Source of the DNA: Cervus elaphus
Lineage: Eukaryota > Chordata > Mammalia > Artiodactyla > Cervidae
Length of the DNA: 64,000 nucleotides
Assembly (NCBI RefSeq): GCF_910594005.1
Contig: NC_057827.1
Location: 4,588,001-4,652,000, forward strand
Direction: 5' to 3'
Shown here: in pieces, positions 48,813 through 60,748 of the stretch
How positions within the stretch are numbered: position 1 is the stretch's first letter
How the letters are laid out: every line of letters begins with the position of its first letter
Program-made: the position numbers and the translations under genes
Notes under the pieces: generated by a model
Databases searched by the model: none
The model's input: the letters and a program-made list of their open reading frames with translations, nothing else
Told to the model about the DNA's origin: nothing

Positions 48813-50404
48813 TTGGTCCACGGAGCTCTTTCATGTTGCTACAGAGACCTCAGGATCCCTCTAGCCTTGAAATAGTGTTCTTGGGGTTTCTCTGGAGTGT
48901 CATCAAGGAAATCAAGGCTCCGTTTATGTGTGTTGTGCAACACGGAATTGGTCTGCACGCAGTGCAGGGGAATCGGGCCTCATCTCGCGGCGAGGGGGAA
49001 GTCTCATGGTTTTTCTCGAGTTGGGTCGGGAACCTGGGGTATATTCTCGAGTTACGACGGGGATGGCCCTTCCACACACGTGTTTGTTCAGGGACGTCAG
49101 GACTCCTGCCTAGTTGTAAGGGACAATTCGGGATTCTCCTCGAGGCTTGGCAGGGCAATTGGGACGCCTCTCCATCTGAGGCGGGAGACCAAGTGTCCCT
49201 TTCCACGTGCCACAGGAATCCTGGGACTCCCATCAAGTTTCACGAGGAGTCAGGCATCGTCTCCTTTGGAGGCACTGATCTCAGTGTACCTCTGGAGTTT
49301 TCAAAGGATGTGAGGCCTCCGGTCGCGATGAGGTGGGGAACTAGGTCTTTCTCCATGGTCTCCACAGGGGATTCAGACATCCTTTCGTCTTGGGAGATGC
49401 AAGACAAGCCTGCATTCAAGTCACTGCAGGGATATCCGGCCTTATTTCGAATCAGGGCATCGCGGTGTCCATTCCACTTGAGGCCGCAAACTCAGGGTCC
49501 CTCTCACATACCTAGAGCTGAGAGAAGCCTCCTCTTGAGGTGCTTGTGGTAAGGTCGTATTCCTCTGGAGTCGAAGCCAGGGACTAACCTCTCATCTCAT
49601 GTTGGTTTTTGGTCCACAGAGATCTTCCGTGTTGCTACAGTAACCTCCGCATCCCTCTAGCCTTGAAACAGTGTTCTTGGGGTTTCTCTGGAGTGCCATC
49701 AAGGAAATCAAGGCTCCTTTCATGTGTGTTGTGCAACACGGAATTGCTCTGCACGCAGTGCAGGGGAATCGGGCCTCATCCCGCGGCGAGGGGGAAGTCT
49801 CATGGTTTTTCTCGAGTTGCGGCGGGAACCTGGGGTATATTCTCGAGTTACGACGGGGATGGCCCTTCCACACACGTGTTTGTGCAGACATGTCAGGACT
49901 CCTGCCTAGTTGCGAGGGACAACTCGGGATTCTCCTCGAGGCTTGGCAGAGAAATTGTGACGCCTCTCCAGCTGAGGCCGGAGACCAAGGGTCCCTTTCC
50001 ACGTGCCACAGCAATCCTGGGACTCCTATCAAGTTTCACGAGGAGTCAGGCATCGTCTCCTTTGGAGGCACTGATCTACGCGTACCTCTGGAGTTTTCAA
50101 AGGATGTGAGGCCTCCGGTCGCGATGAGGTGGGGAACTAGGTCTTTCTCTGTGGTCTCCACAGGGGATTCAGACATCCTTTCGTCTTGGGAGATGCAAGA
50201 CGAGCCTGCACTCAAGTCACTGCATGGATATCCGGCCTTATTTCGCGTCAGGGCATCGCGGTGTCCATTCCATTTGAGGCCGCAAACTCAGGGTCCCTCT
50301 CACATAGCTAGAGCTGAGAGAAGCCTCCTCTTGAGGTGCTTGTGGTAAGGTGGTATTCCTCTGGAGTCGAAGCCAGGGACTAACCTCTCATCTCGAGTTG
50401 ATTT
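48813..50404 (+). repeat. Two adjacent monomers sharing a private change; the second with an aberrant start
   Basis: Units 48813 and 49609 both have GTGTGTTGTGCAAC in subrepeats 24-25, not seen elsewhere, suggesting a recent one-monomer duplication. Unit 48813 has GGTCTGCACGC and GAGTTGGGTCGGG. Unit 49609 has the most altered phase point region of the window (CATGTTGGTTTTTGG, CCACAGAGATCTTCC, GTAACCTCCGCATCC), which also removes its GGATCC. Its second half is delta/theta-like (AATTGTGACG, GATCTACGCG, CACTGCATGG). Confidence 0.8.
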
Positions 50405-51200
50405 TTGGTCCACGGAGCTCTTTCGTGTTGCTACAGTGACCTCAGGATCCCTCTAGCCTTGAAACAGTGTTCTTGGGGTTTCTCTGGAGTGCCATCAAGG
50501 AAATCAACGCTCCTTTCATGTTTAATGTGCAACACGAAATTGCTCTGCATGCAGTGCAGAAGAATCGGGCCTCATCTCGCGGCGAAGGGGAAGTCTCATG
50601 GTTTTACTCAAGTTGCGGCGGGAACCTGGGGTTTATTTTTGAGTTACGACGGGGATGGCCCTTCCAACCACGTGTTTGTTCAGTGACGTCAGGACTCCTG
50701 CCTAGTTGCGAGGGACAACTCGGGATTCTCCTCGAGGCTTGGCAGGGCAATTGGGACGCCTCTCCAGCTGAGGCGGGAAACCAAGTGTCCCTTTCCACGT
50801 GCCACAGGAATCCTGGGACTCCTATCAAGTTTCACGAGGAGTCAGGCATCGTCTCCTTTGGTGGCACTGATCTCCGCGTACCTCTGGAATTTTCAAGGGA
50901 TGTGAGGTTTCCGGTCGCAATGAGGTGGGGAACTAAGTCTTTCTCTGTGGTCTCCACAGGGGATTCAGACATGCTTTCGTCTTGGGAGATGCAAAATGAG
51001 CCTGCATTCAAGTAACTGCAGGGATATCCGGCCTTATTTTGAGTCAGGGCATGGCGGTGTCCATTCCACTTGAGGCCGCAAACTCAGGGTCCCTCTCACA
51101 TACCTAAAGCTGAGAGAAGCCTCCTCTTGAGATGCTTGTGGTAAGGTGATATTTCTCTGGAGCCGAAGCCAGGGACTAACCTCTCATCTCGAGTTGATTT
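50405..51200 (+). repeat. Hybrid monomer epsilon/zeta
   Basis: Epsilon on the left (AATCAACGC, TTTTACTCAAG, GGGGTTTATTTTTG), zeta on the right from about 50885 (GGAATTTTCAAGG, CAATGAGG, CAAGTAACTGC, TTTTGAGTCAGG, CCTAAAGCTG, GATATTTCTCTGGAGCC). The switch is in subrepeats 7-10. An eta unit follows. Confidence 0.85.
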
Positions 51201-52791
51201 TTGGTCCACGGAGGTCTTTCGTGTGGCTACAGTGACCTCAGGATCCCTCTAGCCTTGAAACAGTGTTCTTGGGTTTTTTTTGGAGTGCCATCAAGGAAAT
51301 CAAGGCTCCTTTCATGTTTGATGTGCAACACGGAATTGCTCTGCACGCAGTGCAGAGGAATCGGTCCTCATTTTGCGGCGAAGGGGAAGTCTCATGGTTT
51401 TTCTCGAGTTGCGGCGGGAACCTGGGGTATATTCTCGAGTTACGACGGAGATGGCCCTTCCACCCACGTGTTTGTTCAGCGACGTCAGGACTCCTGCCTA
51501 GTTGAAAGGGACAACTCGGGATTCTCCTCGAGGCTTGGCAGGGCAATTGGGACGCCTCTCCAGCTGAGGCGGGAGACCAAGGGTCCCTTTCCCCTTGCCA
51601 CAGGAATCCTGGGACTCCTATCAAGTTTCACGAGGAGTCAGGCATCGTCTCCTTTGGAGGCACTGATCTCCGCGTACCTCTGGAGTTTTCAAAGGATGTG
51701 AGGCCTCCGGTCGGGATGAGGTGGGGTACTAGGTCTTTCTCTGTGGTCTCCACAGGGGATTCAGACATCCTTTCATCAAGGGAGATGCAAGACGAGCCTG
51801 CATTCAAGTCACTGCAGGGATATCCGGCCTTATTTCGCGTCAGGGCATCCCGGTGTCCATTCCACTTGAGACCGCAAACTCAGGTCCCTCTCACATACCT
51901 AAAGCTGAGAGAAGCCTCCTCTTGAGGTGCTTGTGGTAAGGTGGTATTCCTCTGGAGTCGAAACCAGGGACTATCCTCTCATCTCGAGTTGATTTTTGGT
52001 CCACGGAGCTCTTTCGTGTTGCTACAGTGACCTCAGGATCCCTCTAGCCTTGAAACAGTGTTCTTGGGGTTTCTCTGGAGTGCCATCAAGGAAATCAAGG
52101 CTCCTTTCATGTGTGATGTGCAACACGGAATTGCTCTGCACGCAGTGCAGGGGAATCGGGCCTCATCTCGCAGCGAGGGGAAAGTCTCATGGTTTTTCTC
52201 GAGTTGCGGCGGGAACCTGGGGTATATTCTCGAGTTACGACGGGGATGGCCCTTCCACCCACGTGTTTGTTCAGCCATGTCAGGACTCCTGCCTAGTTGC
52301 GAGGGACAACTCGGGATTCTCCTCGAGGCTTGGCAGGACAATTGTGACGCCTCTCCAGCTGAGGCGGGAGACCAAGGGTCCCTTTCCACGTGCCACAGCA
52401 ATCCTGGGACTCCTATCAAGATTCACGAGGAGTCAGGCATCGTCTCCTTTGGAGGCACTGATCTACGCGTACCTCTGGAGTTTTCAAAGGATGTGAGGCC
52501 TCCGGTCGCGATGAGGTGGGGAACTAGGTCTTTCTCTGTGGTCTCCACAGGGGATTCAGACATCCTTTCGTCTTGGGAGATGCAAGACGAGCCTGCATTC
52601 AAGTCACTGCAGGGATATCCGGCCTTATTTCGAGTCAGGGCATCGCGGTGTCCATTCCATTTGAGGCCGCAAACTCAGGGTCCCTCTCACATACCTAGAG
52701 CTGAGAGAAGCTTCCTCTTGAGGTGCTTGTGGTAAGGTGGTATTCCTCTGGAGTCGAAGCCAGGGACTAACCTCTCATCTCGAGTTGATTT
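51201..52791 (+). repeat. Eta and theta monomers preceding alpha 4
   Basis: Eta (51201) has the T run, GCAGAGGAATCGG and GGTCGGGATGAGG, with a private TAGTTGAAAGGG. Theta (51996) has GCAGGACAATTGTGACG, GATTCACG, GATCTACGCG and GAAGCTTCC at 52708. Its first half is nearly the same as unit 34496. Confidence 0.82.
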
Positions 52792-55700
52792 TTGTTCCCC
52801 GGAGCTCTTTCGTGTTGCTACAGTGACCTCAGGATCCTTCTATCCTTGAAACAGTGTTCTTGGGGTTTCTCTGGAGTGCCATCAAGGAAATCAAGGCTCC
52901 TTTCATGTGTGATGTGCAACAAGGAATTGCTCTGCACGCAGTGCAGGGTATCGGGCCTCATTTTGCGGCGAGGGGAAAGTCTCATTGTTTTTCTCGAGTT
53001 GCGATGGGAACTTGGGGTATATTCTCGAGTTACGACCGGGATTGCCCTTCCACACACATGTTTGTTCAGCGACGTCAGGACTCTTGCCTAGTTGCGAGGG
53101 ACAAATCGGGATTCTCCTCGAGGCTTGGCAGGGCAATTGGGTTGCCTCTCCAGCTGAGGCGGGAGACCAAGTGTCCCTTTCCACGTGCCACAGGAATCCT
53201 GGGACTCCTATCAAGGTTCACGAGGAATCAGGCATCGTCTCCTTTGGAGACACTGATCTCCACGTACCTCTGGAGTTTTCAAAGCATATGAGGCCTGCGG
53301 TCACGATGAGGTGGGGAACTAGGTCTTTTTCTGTGGTCTCCACAGGGGATTCAGACATCCTTTCGTCTTGGGAAATGCAAGACGAGCCTGCATTCAAGTC
53401 ACTGCAGGGATATCCGGCCTTATTTCGAGTCAGGGCATCGCGGTGTCCATTCCACTTGAGGCCACAAACTCAGGGTCCCTCTCACATAGCTAGAGCTGAG
53501 AGAAGCCTCCTCTTGAGGTGCTTGTGGTAAGGTGGTATTCCTCTGGAGTCGAAGCCAGAGACTAACCTCTCATCTCAAGTTGATTTTTGGTCCACGGAGC
53601 TCTTTCGTGTGGCTACAGTGACCTCAGGATCCCTCTAGCCTTGAAACAGTGTTCTTGGGTTTTTTTTTGGAGTGCCATCAAGGAAATCAAGGCTCCTTTC
53701 ATGTTTGATGTGCAACACGGAATTGCTCTGCACGCAGTGCAGGGGAATCGGGCCTCATTTTGCGGCGAGGGGGAAGTCTCATGGCTTTTCTCGAGTTGCG
53801 GCGGCAACCTGGGGTATATTCTCGAGTTACGCCGGGGATGGCCCTTCCACCCACGTGTTTGTTCAGCCATGTCAGGACTCCTGCCTAGTTGCAAGGGACA
53901 ACTCGGGATTCTCCTCGAGGCTTGGCAGGGCAATTGGGACGCCTCTCCAGCTGAGGCGGGAGACCAAGGGTCCCTTTCCCCTTGCCACAGGAATCCTGGG
54001 ACTCCTATCAAGTTTCACGAGGAGTCAGGCATCGTCTCCTTTGGAGGCACTAATCTCCGCGTACCTCTGGAGTTTTCAAAGGATGTGAGGCCTCCGGTCG
54101 CGATGAGGTGGGGAACTAGGTCTTTCTCTGTGGTCTCCACAGGGGATTCAGACATCCTTTCATCAAGGGAGATGCAAGACGAGCCTGCATTCAAGTCACT
54201 GCAGGAATATTCAGCCTTATTTCGTGTCAGGGCATCTCGGTGTCCATTCCAGTTGAGGCCGCAAACTTAGGGTCCCTCTCACATACCTAGAGCTGAGAGA
54301 AGCCTCCTCTTGAGGTGCTTGTGGTAAGGTGGTATTCCTCTGGAGTCGAAGCCAGGGACTAACCTCTCATCTCGAGTTGATTTTTGGTCCACGGAGCTCT
54401 TTTGTGTTGCTACAGTGACCTCAGGATCCCTCTAGCCTTGAAACAGTGTTCTTGGGGTTTCTCTGCAGTGCCATCAAGGAAATCAAGGCTCCTTTCATGT
54501 TTCATGTGCAACACGGAATTACTCTGCATGCAGAGCAGGGGAATCTGGCCTCATCTCGCGGCAAGGGGGAAGTCTCATGGTTTTTCTCGAGTTGCGGCGG
54601 GAACCTGGGGTATATTCTCGAGTTACGTCGGGGATGGCCTTTCCACCCACGTGTTTTTTCACCGACGTCAGGACTCCTGCCTAGTTGCGAGGGACAACAC
54701 GGGATTCTCCTCGAGGCTTGGCAGGGCAATTGGGACGCCTCTCCACCTGAGGCGGGAGACCAAGGGTCCCTTTTCACGTGCCACAGGAATCCTGGACTCC
54801 TATCAAGTTTCATGTGGAGTCAGGCATCGTCTCCTTTGGAGGCACTGATCTCCCCGTACCTCTGGAGTTTTCAAAGAATGTGAGGTTTCCGGTCGCAATG
54901 AAGTGGGGAACTAGGTCTTTCTCTGTGGTCTCCACAGGGGATTCAGACATGCTTTCGTCTTGGGAGATGCAAAACGAGCCTGCATTCAAGTCACTGCAGG
55001 GATATCCGGCCTTATTTCGAGTCAGGGCATCGGGATGTCCATTCCACTTGAGGCCGCAAACTCAGGTCCCTCTCACATAGCTAGAGCTGAGAGAAGCCTC
55101 CTCTTGAGGTGCTTGTGGTAAGGTGGTATTCCTCTGGAGTCGAAACCAGGGACTAACCTCTCATCTCGAGTTGATTTTTGGTCCACGGAGCTCTTTCGTG
55201 TTGCTACTGTGACCTCAGGATCCCTCTAGCCTTGAAACAGTGTTCTTGGGGTTTCTCTGGAGTGCCATCAAGGAAATCAAGGCTCCTTTCATGTGTGATG
55301 TGCAACACGGAATTGCTCTGCACGCAGTGCAGGGGAATCGGGCCTCATCTCGCAGCGAGGGGGAAGTCTCATGGTTTTTCTCGATTTACGGCCGGAACCT
55401 GGGGTATATTCTCTAGTTACGACGGGGATGGCCCTTCCACACACGTGTTTGTACAGACATGTCAGGACTCCTGCCTAGTTGCGAGGGACAACTCGGGATT
55501 CTCCTCGAGGCTTGGCAGGGCAATTGTGACGCCTCTCCAGCTGAGGCGGGAGACCAAGGGTCCCTTTCCACGTGCCACAGCAATCCTGGGACTCCTATCA
55601 AGTTTCACGAGGAGTCAGGCATCGTCTCCTTTGGAGGCACTGATCTACGCGTACCTCTGGAGTTTTCAAAGGATGTGAGGCCTCCGGTCGCGATGAGGTG

Positions 55701-57510
55701 GGGAACTAGGTCTTTCTCTGTGGTCTCCACAGGGGATTCAGACATCCTTTCGTCTTGGGAGATGCAAGACGAGCCTGCACTCAAGTCACCGCATGGATAT
55801 CCGGCCTTATTTCGCGTCAGGGCATCGCGGTGTCCATTCCATTTGAGGCCGCAAACTCAGGGTCCCTCTCACATAGCTAGAGCTGAGAGAAGCCTCCTCT
55901 TGAGGTGCTTGTGGTAAGGTGGTATTCCTCTGGAGTTGAAGCCAGGGACTAACCTCTCATCTCGAGTTGATTTTTGGTCCACGGAGCTCTTTCGTGTTGC
56001 TACAGTGACCTCAGAATCCCTCTAGCCTTGAAACAGTGTTCTTGGGGTTTCTCTGGAGTGCCATCAAGGAAATCAACGCTCCTTTCATGTTTAATGTGCA
56101 ACACGAAATTGCTCTGCATGCAGTGCAGGAGAATCGGGCCTCATCTCGCGGCGAAGGGGAAGTCTCATGGTTTTACTCAAGTTGCGGCGGGAACCTGGGG
56201 TTTATTTTTGAGTTAAGACGGGGATGGCCCTTCCAACCACGTGTTTGTTCAGCGACGTCAGGACTCCTGCCTAGTTGCGAGGGACAACTCGGGATTCTCC
56301 TCGAGGCTTGGCAGGGCAATTGGGACGCCTCTCCAGCTGAGGCGGGAAACCAAGTGTCCCTTTCCCCTTTCCACAGGAATCCTGGGACTCCTATCAAGTT
56401 TCACGAGGAGTCAGGCATCGTCTCCTTTGCAGGCACTGATCTCCGCGTACCTCTGGAGTTTTCAAAGGATGTGAGGCCTCCGGTCGCGATGAGGTGGGGA
56501 ACTAGGTCTTTCTCTGTGGTCTCCACAGTGGATTCAGACATCCTTTCATCAAGGGAGATGCAAGACGAGCCTGCATTCAAGTCACTGCAGGGATATCTGG
56601 CCTTATTTCGCGACAGGGCATCGCGGTGTCCATTCCAGTTGAGGCCGCAAACTCAGGGTCCCGCTCACATACCTAGAGCTGAGAGAAGCCTCCTCTTGAG
56701 GTGCTTGTGGTAAGGTGGTATTCCTCTGGAGTCGAAGCCAGGGACTAACCTCTCATCTCGAGTTGATTTTTGGTCCACGGAGCTCTTTCGTGTTGCTACA
56801 GTGACCTCAGGATCCCTCTAGCCTTGAAACAGTGTTCTTGGGGTTTCTCTGGAGTGCCATTAAGGAAATCAAGGCTCCTTTCATGTTTGATGTGCAACAC
56901 GGAATTATTCTGCATGCAGAGCAGGGGAATTGGGCCTCATCTCGTGGCAAGGGGGAAGTCTCATGGTTTTACTCGAGTTGCGGCGGGAACCTGGGGTATA
57001 TTCTCGAGTTACGACGGGGATGGCCCTTCCACCCACGTGTTTGTTCACCGACGTCAGGACTCCTGCCTAGTTGCAAGGGACAACTCGAAATTCTCCTCGA
57101 GGTTTGGCAGGGCAATTGGGACGCCTCTCCAGCTGAGGCGGGAGACCAAGGGTCCCTTTCCACGTGCCACAGGAGTCCAGGGACTCTTATCAAGTTTCCC
57201 AAGGAGTCAGGCATCGTCTCCTTTGGAGGCACTGATCTCCGCGTACCTCTGGAATTTTCAAAGGATGTGAGGCTTCCGGTCGCAATGAGGTGGGGAACTA
57301 AGTCTTTCTCTGTGGTCTCCACAGGGGATTCAGACATGCTTTCGTCTTGGGAGATGCAAAACGAGCCTGCATTCAAGTAACTGCAGGGATATCCGGCCTT
57401 ATTTTGAGTCAGGGCATTGCGGTGTCCATTCCACTTGAGGCCGCAAACTCAGGGTCCCTCTCACATACCTTAAGCTGAGAGAAGCCTCCTCTTGAGGTGC
57501 TTGTGGTAAG
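52792..57510 (+). repeat. Six-monomer block alpha-beta-gamma-delta-epsilon-zeta, copy 2
   Basis: Units 52792, 53587, 54384, 55178, 55974 and 56770. Compared with copy 1 at 44041, beta has one more T in its run (nine), alpha has GCGATGGGAACTTGG and GGGTTGCC, and epsilon lacks GGATCC (CAGAATCCC). An eta unit (57566) follows here, whereas copy 1 is followed by unit 48813. Confidence 0.88.
53587..54383 (+). repeat. Beta monomer with nine-T run (797 bp)
   Basis: The homopolymer in subrepeat 23 has nine T (53660-53668) against eight in all other T-run monomers. This accounts for its length of 797 bp against 795-796 for the other beta units. It is either real slippage or a homopolymer sequencing error. 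Confidence 0.75.
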
Positions 57511-57565
57511 GTGATATTTCTCTGGAGCCGAAGCCAGGGACTAACCTCTCATCTCGAGTTGATTT

Positions 57566-59157
57566 TTGGTCCACGGAGGTCTTTCGTGTGGCTACTGTGA
57601 CCTCAGGATCCCTTTAGCCTTGAAACAGTGTTCTTGGGTTTTTTTTGGAGTGCCATCAAGGAAATCAAGGCTCCTTTCATGTTTGATGTGCAACACGGAA
57701 TTGCCCTGCACGCAGTGCAGAGGAATCGGGCCTCATTTTGCGGCGAAGGGGAAGTCTCATGGTTTTTCTCGAGTTGCGGTGGGAACCTGGGGTATATTCT
57801 AGAGTTACGACGGGGATGGCCCTTCCACCCACGTGTTTGTTCAGCGACGTCAGGACTCCTGCCTAGTTGCAAGGGACAACTCGGGATTCTCCTCGAGGCT
57901 TGGCAGGGCAATTGGGACGCCTCTCCAGCTGCGGCGGGAGAGCAAGGGTCCCTTTCCCCTTGCCACAGAAATCCTGGGACTCCTATCAAGTTTCACGAGG
58001 AGTCAGGCATCGTCTCCTTTGGAGGCACTGATCTCCGCGTACCTCTGGAGTTTTCAAAGGATGTGAGGCCTCCGGTCGGGATGAGGTGGGGTACTAGGTC
58101 TTTCTCTGTGGTCTCCACAGGGGATTCAGACATCCTTTCATCAAGGGAGATGCAAGACGAGCCTGCATTCAAGTCACTGCAGGGATATCCGGCCTTATTT
58201 CGAGTCAGGGCATCGCGGTGTCCATTCCACTTGAGGCCGCAAACTCAGGGTCCCTCTCACATAGCTAGAGCTGAGAGAAGCCTCCTCTTGAGGTGCTTGT
58301 GGTAAGGTGGTATTCCTCTGGAGTCGAAGCCAGGGACTAACCTCTCATCTCGAGTTGATTTTTGGTCCACGGAGCTCTTTCGTGTTGCTACAGTGACCTC
58401 AGGATCCCTCTAGCCTTGAAACAGTGTTCTTGGGGTTTCTCTGGAGTGCCATCAAGGAAATCAAGGCTCCGTTCATGTGTGATGTGCAACACGTAATTGC
58501 TCTGCACGCAGTGCAGGGGAATCGGGCCTCATTTTGCGGCGAGGGGGAAGTCTCATGGTTTTTCTCGAGTTGCGGCGGGATGCTGGGGTATATTCTCGAG
58601 TTACGACAGGGATGGTCCTTCCACCCACGTGTTTGTTCAGCGACGGCAGGACTCCTGCCTAGTTGCGAGTGACAACTCGTGATTCTCCTCGAGGCTTCGC
58701 AGGGCAATTGGGCCGCCTCTCCAGCTGAGGTAGGAGACCAAGGGTCCCTTTCCACGTGCCACAGGAATCCTGGGACTCCTATCAAGTTTCACGAGGAGTC
58801 AGGCATCGTCTCCTTTGGAGGCACTGATCTCCGTGTACCTCTGGAGTTTTCAAAAGATGTGAGGCCTCCGTTCGCGATGAGGTGGGGATGTAGGTCTTTC
58901 TCTGTGGTCTCCACAGGGGATTCAGACATCCTTTCGTCTTGGGAGATGCAAGACGAGCCTGCACTCAAGTCACTGCAGGGATATCCGGCCTTATATCGAG
59001 TCAGGGCATCGCGGTGTCCATTCCACTTGAGGCCGCAAACTAAAGGTCCCTCTTACATACCTAGACCTGAGAGAAGCCTCCTCTTGAGGTGCTTGTGGTA
59101 AGGTGGTATTCCTCTGGAGTCGAAGCCAGGGACTAACCTCTCATCTCGAGTTGATTT
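57566..59157 (+). repeat. Eta monomer followed by the most diverged monomer of the right half
   Basis: Eta (57566) has GGAATTGCCCTGCACG and ATTCTAGAGTTACG as private changes. Unit 58362 carries a cluster of private substitutions between about 58470 and 58740: CTCCGTTCATG, CACGTAATTGC, GGGATGCTGGGG, CGACAGGGATGGTCC, GCGAGTGACAACTCGTGATTC, GGCTTCGCAGG, TTGGGCCGCC and GAGGTAGGAG. Part of this (CGACGGCAGG, an altered subrepeat 24) recalls units 11443 and 20188. Confidence 0.8.
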
Positions 59158-60748
59158 TTGGTCTACGGAGCTCTTTCGTGTTGCTACAGTGACCTCAGGA
59201 TCCCTCTAGCCTTGAAACAGTGTTCTTGGGGTTTCTCTGGAATGCCATCAAGGAAATCAAGGCTCCTTTCATGTGTGATGTGCAACACGCAATTGCTCTG
59301 CACGCAGTGCAGGGGAATCAGGCCTCATCTCGCGGCGAGGGGGAAGTCTCATGGTTTTTCTCGAGTTGCGGCGGGAACCTGGGGTATATTCTCGAGTTAC
59401 GACGGGGATGGCCCTTCCACCCACGTGTTTGTTCAGCGACGTCAGGACTCCTGCCTAGATGCGAGGGACAACTCGGGATTCTCCTCGAGGCTTGGCAGGG
59501 CAATTGGGACGCCTCTCCTGCTGAGGCGGGAGACCAAGTGTCCCTTTCCACGTGCCACAGCAATCCTGGGACTCCTATCAAGTTTCACGAGGAGTCAGGC
59601 ATCGTCTCCTTTGGAGACACTGATCTACGCGTACCTCTGGAGTTTTCAAAGGATGTGAGGCCTCCGGTCGCGATGAGGTGGGGAACTAGGTCTTTCTCTG
59701 TGGTCTCCACAGGGGATTCAGACATCCTTTCGTCTTGGGAGATGCAAGACGAGCCTGCATTCAAGTCACTGCAGGGATATCCGGCCTTATTTCGAGTCAG
59801 GGCATCGCGGTGTCCATTCCATTTGAGGCCGCAAACTCAGGGTCCCTCTCACATACCTAGAGCTGAGAGAAGCTTCCTCTTGAGGTGCTTGTGGTAAGGT
59901 GGTATTCCTCTGGAGTCGAAGCCAGGGACTAACCTCTCATCTCGAGTTGATTTTTGTTCCCCGGAGCTCTTTCGTGTTGCTACAGTGACCTCAGGATCCT
60001 TCTATCCTTGAAACAGTGTTCTTGGGGTTTCTCTGGAGTGCCATCAAGGAAATCAAGGCTCCTTTCATGTGTGATGTGCAACAAGGAATTGCTCTGCACG
60101 CAGTGCAGGGTATCGGGCCTCATTTTGCGGCGAGGGGAAAGTCTCATTGTTTTTCTCGAGTTGCGATGGGAACCTGGGGTATATTCTCGAGTTACGACCG
60201 GGATTGCCCTTCCACACACATGTTTGTTCAGCGACGTCAGGACTCTTGCCTAGTTGCGAGGGACATATCGGGATTCTCCTCGAGGCTTGGCAGGGCAATT
60301 GGGTTGCCTCTCCAGCTGAGGCGGGAGACCAAGTGTCCCTTTCCACGTGCCACAGGAATCCTGGGACTCCTATCAAGGTTCACGAGGAATCAGGCATCGT
60401 CTCCTTTGGAGACACTGATCTCCACGTACCTCTGGAGTTTTCAAAGCATATGAGGCCTGCGGTCACGATGAGGTGGGAAACTAGGTCTTTTTCTGTGGTC
60501 TCCACAGGGGATTCAGACATCCTTTCGTCTTGGGAAATGCAAGACGAGCCTGCATTCAAGTCACTGCAGGGATATCCGGCCTTATTTCGAGTCAGGGCAT
60601 CGCGGTGTCCATTCCACTTGAGGCCGCAAACTCAGGGTCCCTCTCACATAGCTAGAGCTGAGAGAAGCCTCCTCTTGAGGTGCTTGTGGTAACGTGGTAT
60701 TCCTCTGGAGTCGAAGCCAGAGACTAACCTCTCATCTCGAGTTGATTT
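59158..60748 (+). repeat. Theta-ended monomer and alpha monomer 5
   Basis: Unit 59158 has GGTCTACGG, GGAATGCC, CCTGCTGAGGCGG and the theta end (CACAGCAATCC, GATCTACGCG, GAAGCTTCC at 59870). Alpha 5 (59954) shares GGGTTGCC with alpha 4 and has private GACATATCGGG and GTGGGAAACTAGG. The spacing from alpha 4 is 7,162 bp, nine monomers. Confidence 0.83.
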
